A stretch of 64,000 bases of DNA, from NCBI RefSeq assembly GCF_009733535.1, contig NZ_SMMI01000005.1:186001-250000 (forward strand). The letters run 5' to 3'. Position numbers and translations under genes: made by a program. Positions 26,209 through 35,269 of the stretch are shown piece after piece (position 1 is the first letter of the stretch; each line of letters begins with the position of its first letter). Below the pieces are notes generated by a model, which did no database searches, was not told where the DNA came from, and saw only the letters and a program-made list of their open reading frames with translations. Source of the stretch: Sphingobacterium endophyticum. GTDB taxonomy: Bacteria; Bacteroidota; Bacteroidia; Sphingobacteriales; Sphingobacteriaceae.

Positions 26209-27723
26209 TTAAACCAATTTAAAAAAGGGTACCAAGACGAACCAAAGAATATACATTAAAGCAATTGCCATCATTCCATCAATTCTCTTTGGTTTTTTTC
26301 TTTTACCTATGAAATTCAATAGCATATAAATTAGTAATAAAGCATGAGCAATTGATAAGTAAATAATATCGTCAAAAAATATTTCGAAAGCAGAGTCATG
26401 AATAATTAGCATGGCGGATACCAATGAAAGACACACAAAAATGATTGCCAGAAAAATTGCATTTTTCACACCCATTCTAACGACTAAAGTGCCTTTTCCT
26501 GCTTGTTTATCAGCATAATAATCTGGAATACCTGCCATAATAATAGCTGGAACTATTGAAAAGAACAATGGGATTCCAACAATCCAAGGCGTTGGATTTG
26601 CAATATTTCCACCTTGGAAAATAAATCCGCATAATATAACTGCAAAGCTATGAGTAAATCCGACAACAAGTTCTCCCAATCCATTATAAGAGAATTTTAA
26701 AGGAGGAGCCGTATAAGAAATTGCTATGAGAAATAATGCAACTATAGTTAATATGACATGATGGAATGCTGATAGGGATAAAAACCCCAATAGTACTGTG
26801 GCAATACATCCTAAACTAAATAGGATAATCATGGCTTTTTTAATCTGAGCATCGGAAATCAATCCATTTACAAGTACTCTAGATCCTCCCGAAAAAGTGC
26901 TGAAATATTTGTTTAATCGATCTGTTGTTTTATCAAAATAATCATTGCTGAAAACAGTTATTACTTCTATTAAGAACAATACGAGATACCCTAAAATAAA
27001 TACCTGATAATCAAATTGATTAAAAATATTGGAATAGATCAATGAGCCAACTCCATAGGCAAAAAATGTCATTGGATAGAATTGGAATCGCACTGCCTGA
27101 ATCCAAGGGCTGACATTTTTCCAAAGTTTTTCCCAGGGGCCAAGCACTCCATTTTCAAGGTTTTTGCCTAATTCGTAGACTTGTTGAATCCATTTTTGTT
27201 TCTTTTCCAATGAAGAATGCTTGATAGGGCTAAAGATTATTTTTCTGACGGGTTTCACACCACAGAATTTAAGGGTTGCATTGCTGATTGACTTTGTTGA
27301 AGGCGCACCATTCACTAATCTATCAATAATAACAGGGGTATCCATGGTTATAATTAGTTGTGCAGTTCGAGGACTGAGTAATTTTTGAAAAGCATCGGGT
27401 TGAATTTCATAGAAGGCAAATCCAGGTGTAAAAACACGGTCAATAAAGCCTTTCAATAAGGCTGGCATATTTCCCCACCAAGTTGGAAAAACAAAGACGA
27501 GGTGGTCTGCCCATTTTATTAACTTCTGAGATTTGATTAAATCCTTCTCCATGAATTGATCTTGTGAAGAAGGAGTACTTACATTTATTTCAAATTCGAG
27601 GTCTGCCAAGGCTAAGTATTCAATTTCGACACCCGCCTCTTTAGCTCCAGAAATATATGCCTCTGCTAATTCTGCATTATAACTATCCTTTCTCGGGTGC
27701 CCTAAAATCACTAAAACCTTCAT
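26209..27723 (-). CDS. Flavodoxin-fold NAD(P)H oxidoreductase fused to UbiA-type prenyltransferase
   Basis: Residues 1-195 match quinone reductases of the NQO/KefF type: MKVLVILGHPRKDSYNAELA, FVFPTWWGNMPALLKGFIDR and GFAFYE. Residues 205-504 form a UbiA-type membrane domain with about eight helices, including the first Asp-rich motif NDYFDKTTD and the second DYYADKQAGKGT. UbiA enzymes attach isoprenoid chains to aromatic acceptors in quinone or heme A biosynthesis. Fusing a quinone reductase to one is unusual and suggests control of the redox state of acceptor or product. The whole frame is continuous. The divergent gene is a quinone oxidoreductase, with a dyad between them. Confidence 0.85.
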   Translation of the reverse strand: MKVLVILGHPRKDSYNAELAEAYISGAKEAGVEIEYLALADLEFEINVSTPSSQDQFMEKDLIKSQKLIKWADHLVFVFPTWWGNMPALLKGFIDRVFTPGFAFYEIQPDAFQKLLSPRTAQLIITMDTPVIIDRLVNGAPSTKSISNATLKFCGVKPVRKIIFSPIKHSSLEKKQKWIQQVYELGKNLENGVLGPWEKLWKNVSPWIQAVRFQFYPMTFFAYGVGSLIYSNIFNQFDYQVFILGYLVLFLIEVITVFSNDYFDKTTDRLNKYFSTFSGGSRVLVNGLISDAQIKKAMIILFSLGCIATVLLGFLSLSAFHHVILTIVALFLIAISYTAPPLKFSYNGLGELVVGFTHSFAVILCGFIFQGGNIANPTPWIVGIPLFFSIVPAIIMAGIPDYYADKQAGKGTLVVRMGVKNAIFLAIIFVCLSLVSAMLIIHDSAFEIFFDDIIYLSIAHALLLIYMLLNFIGKRKKPKRIDGMMAIALMYILWFVLVPFFKLV

Positions 27724-27805
27724 ACCTTAACGTTTAATAAACAACAGGTTATAGATAGAAAGTGTTTAAAAAAATTGGAAACAACTATTTTATGGCTAGT
27801 TAATG

Positions 27806-27853
27806 GGTATTAGTTACCTTTAGGATAGTGGTTACCAGAAGGTAAGTAATACC
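27806..27853. promoter_or_regulatory. Operator-like dyad between divergent quinone genes
   Basis: Arms GGTATTAGTTACCTT and AAGGTAAGTAATACC are complementary at 14 of 15 bases, with an 18-base spacer. The form recalls HxlR/DUF24 sites, which often control quinone and aldehyde reductases. No regulator gene is adjacent. Confidence 0.6.
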
Positions 27854-27874
27854 ATTTAATAGCATTTGTATATT

Positions 27875-27882
27875 TAATTTTG
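27875..27882 (+). promoter_or_regulatory. -7 element of the quinone oxidoreductase gene (TAATTTTG)
   Basis: Fits TAnnTTTG and lies 21 bases before the ATG. The dyad 27806-27853 ends 22 bases upstream. Confidence 0.5.
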
Positions 27883-27902
27883 TATCAACAAATTGAAGAA
27901 CA

Positions 27903-28817
27903 ATGGAAAATCAAAATACAATTTCTACTATACTCATCGCTAATTCCTATGGACAATCCGATGTGTTATCTTTTCAGGATTACAAATTTGAAGGTTTGGA
28001 AAATGGCTTTGCAAGAATAAAAACTAAGGTAGCAGGAATCAATCCGATTGATGCTCGCAGGATGACTGGAGAATTTAAACATGCAGCCTTGCCACAAACA
28101 TTTGGGACCGAGTTTAGCGGTGAAATTATTGCTATTGGTGACAATCCAGAAGGATTTAAGATTGGCGATATTGTTTTAGGTTCAGGGGGTGGATTTACTC
28201 ATGCAACGGTTATTGATATACCTATTGGGAATCTCATCAGGAAACCTGAAAATATATCCTTTGAAGTTGCAGGATCAATTCCTGGTGTTGCACAGACGGC
28301 GATGACTATTTTGGACGAATTGGGTCCTATACAATCTTTGTTAATCCATGGTGCATCGGGAGGTGTTGGTTCAATCACAGTTCAATTGGCAATAGAAAGA
28401 GGGATTAAGGTGGTTGGAACAGCATCCAAAAGAAATCTTGACTATGTTAAACAATTAGGTGCAACGGCAATTGAGTATGGTGATGGTTTAATTGAGCGAA
28501 TTAAAGAAGTTCACCCAGAGGCATTTGATGCTTCAGTTGATATGGCGGGGACTGAAGAAGCTACCCAAGCCTCATTAGCTACTGTTAAAGAAAATGGAAT
28601 TATCAGTAGCATAGCTGGTAAAAGATCTTCATCACCTCGTGTAATTCCAATATGGGTAAAGCGTAATCCAAAAAACTTACAACATGTAGTAGATGGAATT
28701 GCATCTGGAAAATTCAATTGGGAAATTGATGCAACATTTCCATTTTCGGAGGCAGCTAAAGCATATACAAAAGTTTTAGAAGGACATACTAGAGGAAAAA
28801 TAGTATTTACATTTTAA
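27903..28817 (+). CDS. Zinc-independent quinone oxidoreductase (MDR superfamily)
   Basis: 304 residues of the NADPH:quinone reductase group of medium-chain dehydrogenases: IKTKVAGINPIDARRMTGEF, TFGTEFSGEI, the NADPH-binding loop IHGASGGVGSITVQLA with the AXXGXXG pattern, and the closing HTRGKIVFTF. The catalytic zinc ligands of alcohol dehydrogenases are absent. It reduces quinones or reactive enones with NADPH. It is transcribed away from the flavodoxin-UbiA fusion; the shared dyad suggests they respond to the same regulator, probably to electrophile or quinone stress. Confidence 0.9.
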   Translation: MENQNTISTILIANSYGQSDVLSFQDYKFEGLENGFARIKTKVAGINPIDARRMTGEFKHAALPQTFGTEFSGEIIAIGDNPEGFKIGDIVLGSGGGFTHATVIDIPIGNLIRKPENISFEVAGSIPGVAQTAMTILDELGPIQSLLIHGASGGVGSITVQLAIERGIKVVGTASKRNLDYVKQLGATAIEYGDGLIERIKEVHPEAFDASVDMAGTEEATQASLATVKENGIISSIAGKRSSSPRVIPIWVKRNPKNLQHVVDGIASGKFNWEIDATFPFSEAAKAYTKVLEGHTRGKIVFTF

Positions 28818-28985
28818 GAGTTAAGCTCAAAATAAAAATTGAAGGGGGATTGTGTGTAACAGTTCCCCTCTATTATCTGTAGACGTTTTTACTGGGTTGA
28901 CAATGGTAGGCTAATAATGATGTTTTATTTTGAATTAACCCTCAAATAATATTAAATTTATCTTCAACAATCGAACGTTTTAATT

Positions 28986-29348
28986 ATGAAAGCATCAGCA
29001 AACACCAGGGTTTATAAAATGTCTTTTGCGGGAGTTTATCCGCATTATATCACAAAAGCTGAGAAAAAAGGTCGTACGAAGGAAGAGGTTGATGAGATTA
29101 TTTTTTGGTTAACAGGTTATAATGAAAAGGATTTGAAAAGGGTTTTGGAGGATAAAACAAACTTTGAAGACTTTTATTATAATGCTCCAAACTTTAATCC
29201 GAATGCAAAATTAATTACTGGTGTAATTTGCGGGTACCGTGTGGAAGATATTGAAGATCCTTTGATGCAAAAGTTAAGATACTTAGATAAGATGATTGAT
29301 GAATTAGCCAAAGGAAAAGCAATGGATAAAATTTTGAGAAAAGGTTAA
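28986..29348 (+). CDS. DUF2200 domain protein
   Basis: 120 residues matching DUF2200: [38 protein letters not shown], then [20 protein letters not shown] and [20 protein letters not shown]. The domain is small, basic and cytoplasmic and has no assigned function; it occurs widely as a single gene, as here. It ends 10 bases before the convergent gene on the other strand. No local context suggests a role. Confidence 0.88.
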   Translation: MKASANTRVYKMSFAGVYPHYITKAEKKGRTKEEVDEIIFWLTGYNEKDLKRVLEDKTNFEDFYYNAPNFNPNAKLITGVICGYRVEDIEDPLMQKLRYLDKMIDELAKGKAMDKILRKG

Positions 29349-29358
29349 TAAGTACAGG

Positions 29359-29877
29359 TTATCTGATCATTATCTTATTTTTTTCTTTAATATTCTCTGC
29401 TGTTTTGGTCAATACAGTTAAGGTACTAAGTTCTTGTTCCAATCCTTCGACTCTTAGCTTTCCTTTGCTTATGCTCAAAATAAATTCTTTATCAATTAAA
29501 AAATGATTGGGATTAATGGTTACTAAGTTATTATCAACAATATAAATAATTGGAGAGTTTGTTTCATCTCCATTCAATTTTCTAATATCAGGTAGGGTTC
29601 TTAATTCAACTTTTTTATTGTTCTTCAATTTAATTTTAATAATTCCGGAAAAATTTGATTTATTAAAATCTTTAATTACATCCAAGGAATCTATTGAATT
29701 AGGATCCAACCTAAATTTTTCAATGTTTTCATAAGTAACTCCATTAATTTCAATTAATGGAAATTTCTTTTTCCCATCCCTATCAAAAATTTCAATATTT
29801 GATTGAGTTGGCTTAATTTCTTGGCCCAATAGCAATGTTCCATAACACAAGCTTAAAAGCATTAATAGTAATTTCAT
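29359..29877 (-). CDS. Small exported protein resembling a TonB plug fragment
   Basis: Signal peptide of 18 residues (ending LLLGQE). The mature part carries LIEINGVTYENIEKFRLDPN, IDSLDVIKDFNK and IIKIKLKNNK, the pattern of the plug-domain region of TonB-dependent receptors (a goal sequence, then xLDPxSIxSxxVxK, then GxIxIxxK). There is no barrel. Such mini-plug proteins occur in Bacteroidota with unknown roles, perhaps as regulators or decoys of the TonB system. It follows the lipoprotein gene 29929-30906 by 51 bases on the same strand, and both may be one transcript. Confidence 0.65.
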   Translation of the reverse strand: MKLLLMLLSLCYGTLLLGQEIKPTQSNIEIFDRDGKKKFPLIEINGVTYENIEKFRLDPNSIDSLDVIKDFNKSNFSGIIKIKLKNNKKVELRTLPDIRKLNGDETNSPIIYIVDNNLVTINPNHFLIDKEFILSISKGKLRVEGLEQELSTLTVLTKTAENIKEKNKIMIR

Positions 29878-29928
29878 AATTATTAATATTTATTAAATTA
29901 AAAACCAATAATCCAATATGGACATAAA

Positions 29929-30906
29929 TTAACTTCCCCCAACTTCAATCTTTTTTTGGATAATAGGAGAAACATCTTTTTTCAAAAGGATAAGTTCATT
30001 CTTCTTGAATTCATAAGTATGTTTTTCGGACCATTCCCAGCCTTTGGATTCTCTTAAATTAATTCCGCTTGCTTTAAAGAAAATGATAATCAAATTATCC
30101 TTTACCTCTATATTAATTTCATCAAATGTATCTTGAATGGTCGCTCCATCGGGAGTAGTAGGGCAATTTTCCAATTCTTTTAATATTTGTGGATTGTTTC
30201 GAAACCAATACTTCAATAATTCCATTTGTTTTGAAGAGCATTGATATCCTAAATTCAAGGCCCAAGGAATTTTACACTTGAGATTTGAACGATTTTCATT
30301 TGCTTGACCATCCCAAGAACATTCATTTCCAACAAAAGTTGAGACAAATGCGACAGCTGCCTTTTCAGGTTCTGTAATTGTTTTAATGTACTCTTCGTTA
30401 AGAATGATGGAATTAACTTCAGTATCAATCTCTTTGTTGTATCTATTCTCGCGCCAAAGGAATTTAATATTTTTATTAGTCAGTTGAAGTGGTTTAACCA
30501 TCTTCGACCTCGTTAAAAATTCAGTAAAATTTAAGAATTCAGGATCCCCTGCATAACGGATACTATCCATTCTCCATTGAATTTCTATAATGTCTCCTCT
30601 TACATAATCAGGATTTTCGGTTTTATAAATAATCCCTACTGTATCTTTTGAATTTAGATTTTCAACAAATAATATAGGCTCGTCCGCAGTATCCTCAAAT
30701 CCAATATATCTCACAGTATCGATCAACACCGTATTGATTTTGAGTTTTATACCTGGCCTTAAAATGCTTTGGAGAGTATCAATCTGAATATTAGTTGAAT
30801 CCTTTGTATTGTTTTCAACTTGCTTAGAGCTTTGATTACATGAATTTTGTAATAGACAAAGGATTACAAAAGGAAAGTAAAATAATATGTGATTGATTTT
30901 AGCCAT
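29929..30906 (-). CDS. Lipoprotein of unknown function
   Basis: Signal with lipobox LLQNSC at about residue 23. The N-terminal half is beta-rich and polar (IQIDTLQSILRPGIKLKINT), and the C-terminal half contains FVSTFVGNECSWDGQAN, IPWALNLGYQCSSKQMELL and a final strand EKHTYEFKKNELILLKKD. Two Cys residues could form a disulfide. No family is recognised. A weak NTF2/DUF-like impression is not enough for a call. It is probably exported and tethered to a membrane. Confidence 0.65.
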   Translation of the reverse strand: MAKINHILFYFPFVILCLLQNSCNQSSKQVENNTKDSTNIQIDTLQSILRPGIKLKINTVLIDTVRYIGFEDTADEPILFVENLNSKDTVGIIYKTENPDYVRGDIIEIQWRMDSIRYAGDPEFLNFTEFLTRSKMVKPLQLTNKNIKFLWRENRYNKEIDTEVNSIILNEEYIKTITEPEKAAVAFVSTFVGNECSWDGQANENRSNLKCKIPWALNLGYQCSSKQMELLKYWFRNNPQILKELENCPTTPDGATIQDTFDEINIEVKDNLIIIFFKASGINLRESKGWEWSEKHTYEFKKNELILLKKDVSPIIQKKIEVGGS

Positions 30907-31144
30907 TTAAATTTGCTTTTACATAAAAATCTGAATAAATGGTTTAAAATAAAAATGTCAGTATTAATTTGGGTAAATAAATAAAACAACTCTTCATAAT
31001 TGCCTTTGAATTTTTCAAATGCAAATAACTTAATTCGTATTTTTAAATAAGGATATGATCTTTATCGGTTTCTATTTTGTTAAACAATTTTTTAAAGATT
31101 CTGTTGAAGATATTAATTTTGAAAGAACAAGCTAAACTAAAATA

Positions 31145-32173
31145 ATGGAATGGACTGCGAAGAGTGATCGATACGATCACATGATTTACAATCGCTGTGG
31201 AACGAGCGGATTGAAACTACCTGCGATATCTTTAGGATTATGGCATAACTTCGGTGATGATACCCCACATAGCACTAAGGTTGATATTTGTACAACAGCA
31301 TTTGACTTGGGGATCAATCATTTTGATTTAGCAAACAACTATGGACCTCCTCCTGGGAGTGCTGAGTCAGCATTTGGACGAATTCTTAAGGAAGAATTTT
31401 CAGGTTTAAGGGATGAATTAATTATTTCATCGAAAGCAGGATATTTGATGTGGCCGGGCCCTTATGGGGAATGGGGAAGTAGAAAATATGTAATTGCGAG
31501 TTGTGATCAATCTTTAAAGAGAATGGGAGTTGATTATGTTGATATATTCTATTCCCATAGGTTTGACCCCAACACACCTTTGGAAGAAACCATGATGGCT
31601 TTAGATCAGCTAGTAAAATCAGGGAAAGCGCTATATGTAGGAATTTCATCATATAATTCACAACGAACACAGGAAGCTTATGACATTTTAAAATCATTAG
31701 GCACGCCTTTTATCATTCATCAGCCAAGTTATTCTATGTTGAACCGTTGGGTAGAATCTGATGGTCTACTGAACACATTGGAAGATCTTGGATTGGGATC
31801 GATCGTGTTTTCACCACTTGCTCAAGGGATGTTGACAAATAAATATTTGGGAGAGACACCAAAAAATAGTCGAGTAAATCAAGGGAAATCATTAAGCAGT
31901 GATTTTCTTTCAGAGGATAACATTAATAATATCAAAGCATTAAATCATATTGCTGAAAGCAGAAATCAGACCTTAGCTCAGATGGCAATTGCATGGGTTT
32001 TACGAGAGGGAAAAGTTACATCTGCTTTAATTGGCGCAAGCAGACCGCAACAAGTTATTGATTGCGCAGGAGCTGTAAACAATTTAAATTTCACAAAAGA
32101 AGAATTAGACGAAATAGACAAATTTGCAAAAGACGGAGGTCTAAATATTTGGAAACAATCCGCTGAATTGTAA
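31145..32173 (+). CDS. Aldo/keto reductase (YghZ-like)
   Basis: 342 residues. Visible tetrad residues are the Asp and Tyr in HFDLANNYG, Lys in ISSKAGY and His in YSHRFD. The insert PPGSAESAFGRILKEEFSGL and the opening DHMIYNRCGTSGLKLPAISL are characteristic of the YghZ/L-glyceraldehyde-3-phosphate reductase clade, which also reduces methylglyoxal. NADPH-binding residues lie in GASRPQQVIDCA. The enzyme is cytoplasmic. It is a single gene followed by a nested hairpin, with a CotH gene convergent. Confidence 0.93.
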   Translation: MEWTAKSDRYDHMIYNRCGTSGLKLPAISLGLWHNFGDDTPHSTKVDICTTAFDLGINHFDLANNYGPPPGSAESAFGRILKEEFSGLRDELIISSKAGYLMWPGPYGEWGSRKYVIASCDQSLKRMGVDYVDIFYSHRFDPNTPLEETMMALDQLVKSGKALYVGISSYNSQRTQEAYDILKSLGTPFIIHQPSYSMLNRWVESDGLLNTLEDLGLGSIVFSPLAQGMLTNKYLGETPKNSRVNQGKSLSSDFLSEDNINNIKALNHIAESRNQTLAQMAIAWVLREGKVTSALIGASRPQQVIDCAGAVNNLNFTKEELDEIDKFAKDGGLNIWKQSAEL

Positions 32174-32179
32174 AGCTGA

Positions 32180-32237
32180 GGATAGACAGGAGACATATCA
32201 ATCTAATGTCTTATGTCTATTAATCTATTGTCTATCC
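32180..32237. repeat. Nested inverted repeat between convergent genes
   Basis: Outer arms GGATAGACA and TGTCTATCC (9 bp) enclose inner arms AGACAT and ATGTCT; the word GTCTAT occurs again inside. It could be a bidirectional terminator without a U-run, or a small mobile repeat. Confidence 0.6.
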
Positions 32238-32241
32238 ACTA

Positions 32242-33768
32242 TCAATCAAATTGTGGGTCTGAAAATTGAGTATCAAGCCAAGTTAGACGGGCAGTAATAA
32301 AATTCTTAATAAAATCAACATAATCTTGGTGAGAAACGCCTATATACCAGCTTTGGTTGATGTTAATCCCTAAGATTTCCCATTTAATAAAATTATAAGG
32401 CTGGCTAAAAGAAATAAGTTTATTTCTTTGGTCTATATATTCAGGTAGAGATGTTAAATTGCTTTTTACTTCTTTCCATCTTCTGCGAACTAATTTTTTG
32501 AATTCTGGGTCTTCCAAGAATTTATTCGTCCATGCTCTTGGTTCATGGGCATGAAATAGCATCAGTTTATTCTGTGCATCCTGAAGTCTTTTGTCATTAT
32601 TGAATGCAAGGTCAAAATCCCATACTGGACCTACATAAATTTTAGGATCAATATTGCTCTTTTTATACATTCTCATACTCCATAACATATCCGGATTACC
32701 ACATATTTCATTGATAAGATAATAATTCACGAAACTCTTAAGGTCAAAATATTTTTGATAGTCCAATGATGGATCGTTATTGGAATTAAACAAACTGTTC
32801 TCAAAAGAAGTGATATAGTCTTTGATATAATTGAATTGTTCATCAGTAATATCATCCTCATCGGGAAATTTAACAGTAATGGGCATTCCTTTGTTAGTCG
32901 TAAAGTTTACAGGTTCAGAATAGGCATATCCATCTTCTTCAATAATAAAACCGCCATTGTCTTCATCTATTGGGATTCTATTTTCGCCTTCTTTAACATG
33001 TTCAGTCAAGGTGTAATTACCCATATATTCACCATTTAAAAAGAACTCTACATAATGTTGACGTGGAGTATATTCTAGTCCTAATCTTCTGCTAACTTCA
33101 AAGGCGACATCATTTCTTAATAAAGATTGATCGCCATAATTTGCCATCAAGGCCCAACTTTTGTCAGCAGGCATTCCCAATAGTTCAGCTTTCTTATCCA
33201 ATTTAATTCGGTATGGTTTTTTAGGCATCCACCAAGTAGAATTTCCCCTACCCTTAACCTCTGTTTTTCCCTCATAGATAACAGTTCCTTCGAAACCACG
33301 AGTAATTGTAATATTACCTTCCACATACACATCTTTACTATCAATAGGTTTCCCATCAGTTGTTAAATAGATTGCCGGCAAGCCTGTATCGATTACCTTA
33401 ACAATATAAGTCTTGTTATTTCCATTTTCGGCAACAACATCATACTTGACTATTTTCGAAAAATCTTGTTTACTAGTACCGCTGATCTGTTCAAGGTTAT
33501 TGACTGTTATTTTTACTCCTTTATGTTCAAATTCTGGGACTAGCGCACTGACATCAGTTCCTTTTAAAGTCCTTACAAAAATTGTATCACCGATAATTTC
33601 CGAAGTCATATCAAACCACAAATGTGGCTGCTTTTCTTTCTTAATAATAAAGTTAGTCAGTTCATTTTCAGAAGATAGATCAGGCAATTTATCTTTTGAG
33701 CAAGATATAAATAGGATCAATAAGAGGTTTATAGAGAAATACCGTACATAAAGATTTTTATTCAACAT
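32242..33768 (-). CDS. CotH-family protein kinase-like lipoprotein
   Basis: Signal with lipobox FISC near residue 23. An N-terminal Ig-like or DUF5018-like strand-rich part (about 25-145) precedes the CotH domain (about 150-500), with STWWMPKKPYRIKLDKKAEL, NYGDQSLLRNDVAFEVSRRL, HYVEFFLNGEYMGNYTLTEH and the D-x-D pair in GPVWDFDLAF. CotH proteins are atypical kinases that phosphorylate spore coat or cell-surface proteins; the Bacteroidota members are often near surface polysaccharide genes. The target here is unknown. It is likely outer-membrane anchored. Confidence 0.88.
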   Translation of the reverse strand: MLNKNLYVRYFSINLLLILFISCSKDKLPDLSSENELTNFIIKKEKQPHLWFDMTSEIIGDTIFVRTLKGTDVSALVPEFEHKGVKITVNNLEQISGTSKQDFSKIVKYDVVAENGNNKTYIVKVIDTGLPAIYLTTDGKPIDSKDVYVEGNITITRGFEGTVIYEGKTEVKGRGNSTWWMPKKPYRIKLDKKAELLGMPADKSWALMANYGDQSLLRNDVAFEVSRRLGLEYTPRQHYVEFFLNGEYMGNYTLTEHVKEGENRIPIDEDNGGFIIEEDGYAYSEPVNFTTNKGMPITVKFPDEDDITDEQFNYIKDYITSFENSLFNSNNDPSLDYQKYFDLKSFVNYYLINEICGNPDMLWSMRMYKKSNIDPKIYVGPVWDFDLAFNNDKRLQDAQNKLMLFHAHEPRAWTNKFLEDPEFKKLVRRRWKEVKSNLTSLPEYIDQRNKLISFSQPYNFIKWEILGININQSWYIGVSHQDYVDFIKNFITARLTWLDTQFSDPQFD

Positions 33769-33855
33769 AGGTTTTTATATTAGGTTAGCGGTTTCCAAGG
33801 TAAATTTACATCCACTAAAAAACTGTATTATAAATTGGTAAATATTTGAAAAAAC

Positions 33856-33889
33856 AAAAGTCGTTTTATAAAAATATAAAACGACTTTT
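33856..33889 (-). terminator. Rho-independent terminator of the 33928-34458 gene
   Basis: Perfect 15-bp stem (AAAAGTCGTTTTATA with its complement), 4-base loop, then TTTGTTTTTTC on the minus strand. Confidence 0.85.
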
Positions 33890-33927
33890 AGTAATACAAA
33901 TTGATAATCAGTTAATTATTAAATGAC

Positions 33928-34458
33928 TTATCTTACGATGAGATCAAATTGTTTATATTTCATTAATAACCATTCCTTCTTTTCTTCAAAAGTCGATATT
34001 TCATTATTGTTTTCTGCTTCTTCCAATTTTTGAATAATTATTCTACTGTATTTCAGCTGAAGTAAATCTGAAAGATGATCAATATGTTCCTCACTTATAT
34101 CATTTTCAAACCAGAAAGTAAGTTCTTCTAAAAAAACTCCATCCCAAGTAAAAATGGTTGGATCTGAAATTCCTTCTTCTAGGAAATACTTGATAAATCC
34201 ATATGTCTTCAAGTCATAGGCAATAATTTCTGAATTTCTAATTTCCAAAATAGGCCTGAATCTTTCTGTCTGATACGTGAATTGTTCTTCAGCACCCAAA
34301 TTGAATATAGAATCTGGCTTATTATAGTCATATGCTAATTCCTCTCTAAAAATCGGATCTGATATTTTTCCATTATAAATTTCATTTATTATTGGAGGGA
34401 ACTTCACATTATCAAATAATTTTCTTACATCCAGTTCAGTAATCTTTTTATCACTCAT
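33928..34458 (-). CDS. Hypothetical cytoplasmic protein
   Basis: 176 residues, acidic, without signal or membrane segment. An alpha-beta pattern is visible: NLGAEEQFTYQTERFRPILE, IIAYDLKTYGFIKYFLEEG and a long terminal helix IIIQKLEEAENNNEIS. It resembles SUKH/SMI1-like immunity proteins in size and charge, but the family-specific motif was not found, and no toxin gene lies nearby. Treated as unknown. Confidence 0.7.
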   Translation of the reverse strand: MSDKKITELDVRKLFDNVKFPPIINEIYNGKISDPIFREELAYDYNKPDSIFNLGAEEQFTYQTERFRPILEIRNSEIIAYDLKTYGFIKYFLEEGISDPTIFTWDGVFLEELTFWFENDISEEHIDHLSDLLQLKYSRIIIQKLEEAENNNEISTFEEKKEWLLMKYKQFDLIVR

Positions 34459-34682
34459 AATCTTACATTTCTTTTAATACCTTAATTTTCAATAATTAAA
34501 TTTCTGAAATTAAAATTCAGAACCTTTATAAAAATTTAAACAATCTATATACATTATTGTAAATAATATCTACGAACCATATACAAATTACAAACAGGAA
34601 TAAATTCTTATAATTCTAAAACTTTTAAGTAGAAATTTTGAAGAACAAAATACTTATTCAGATGTTTGGAAAAATAAAAAAG

Positions 34683-35138
34683 ATGAATAAAAGAATCGAT
34701 ATTCAGGAGTTAGAACCAAAAGGTTATAGAGGAATGCTGGTTTTGGAAAGTTACTTACAAAATTGCGGCTTGTCAAAAACACATCTTCATCTTATTAAAA
34801 TAAGGGCGTCTCAGATCAACGGATGTGCATTTTGTATAAATATGCATACTCAGGATGCATTGAAGGATGGAGAAACGATTACAAGAATTGTTTTGTTAGA
34901 TGCATGGAGAGAAACAGAAAGTTATACGGAAGAAGAGCGATCTATATTAGCAATTACAGAAGAGGTTACTCTAATTAACCAACATGGATTATCTGATGCA
35001 AGTTATGAAACTGCTAAAAAATATTTTGATGACCATTATATAGCTCAAGTAATAATGGCTGTTGTTACGATAAATGGTTGGAACCGAATTGCCATTAGCA
35101 CTCAAAAATTACCTGACATAATAAGTCCTGAATCCTAA
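34683..35138 (+). CDS. AhpD/carboxymuconolactone decarboxylase-family protein
   Basis: 152 residues from the chosen ATG at 34683; an in-frame TTG at 34638 and an ATG at 34662 would add a basic stretch that does not belong to the family. The active-site motif GCAFCINMHTQDA (CxxC with downstream His) is the thiol centre of AhpD-like peroxidases. Flanking helices are GLSKTHLHLIKIRASQIN and QVIMAVVTINGWNRIAIST. It should be a peroxide-reducing or thiol-disulfide enzyme. The next gene is a TrxR-like flavoprotein, but a terminator separates them. Confidence 0.85.
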   Translation: MNKRIDIQELEPKGYRGMLVLESYLQNCGLSKTHLHLIKIRASQINGCAFCINMHTQDALKDGETITRIVLLDAWRETESYTEEERSILAITEEVTLINQHGLSDASYETAKKYFDDHYIAQVIMAVVTINGWNRIAISTQKLPDIISPES

Positions 35139-35181
35139 AAACATGCTAAAGTATTTTTAAGATTATTTTATACTAAAGGTG

Positions 35182-35226
35182 AAAAAAATACACAATTGCA
35201 ATTAAGTTGCAATTGTGTATTTTTTT
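35182..35226 (+). terminator. Rho-independent terminator after the AhpD-like gene
   Basis: 14-bp core stem (ATACACAATTGCAA with its complement), 5-base loop, flanked by an A-run and a long T-run. Works mainly for the plus strand and may be bidirectional. Confidence 0.85.
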
Positions 35227-35269
35227 TTACCTTTGAGTTATCAATGAATTAACATTGAATAATGAAATA

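Noticed and set aside
28841-28870. GGGGA/TCCCC inverted repeat after the quinone oxidoreductase gene
   Set aside because: Only five firm pairs over a 14-base loop and no U-run; not good enough for a terminator.
33928-34458. SUKH-type immunity protein
   Set aside because: Size and charge fit but the family motif and any toxin gene are missing, so it is left as hypothetical.
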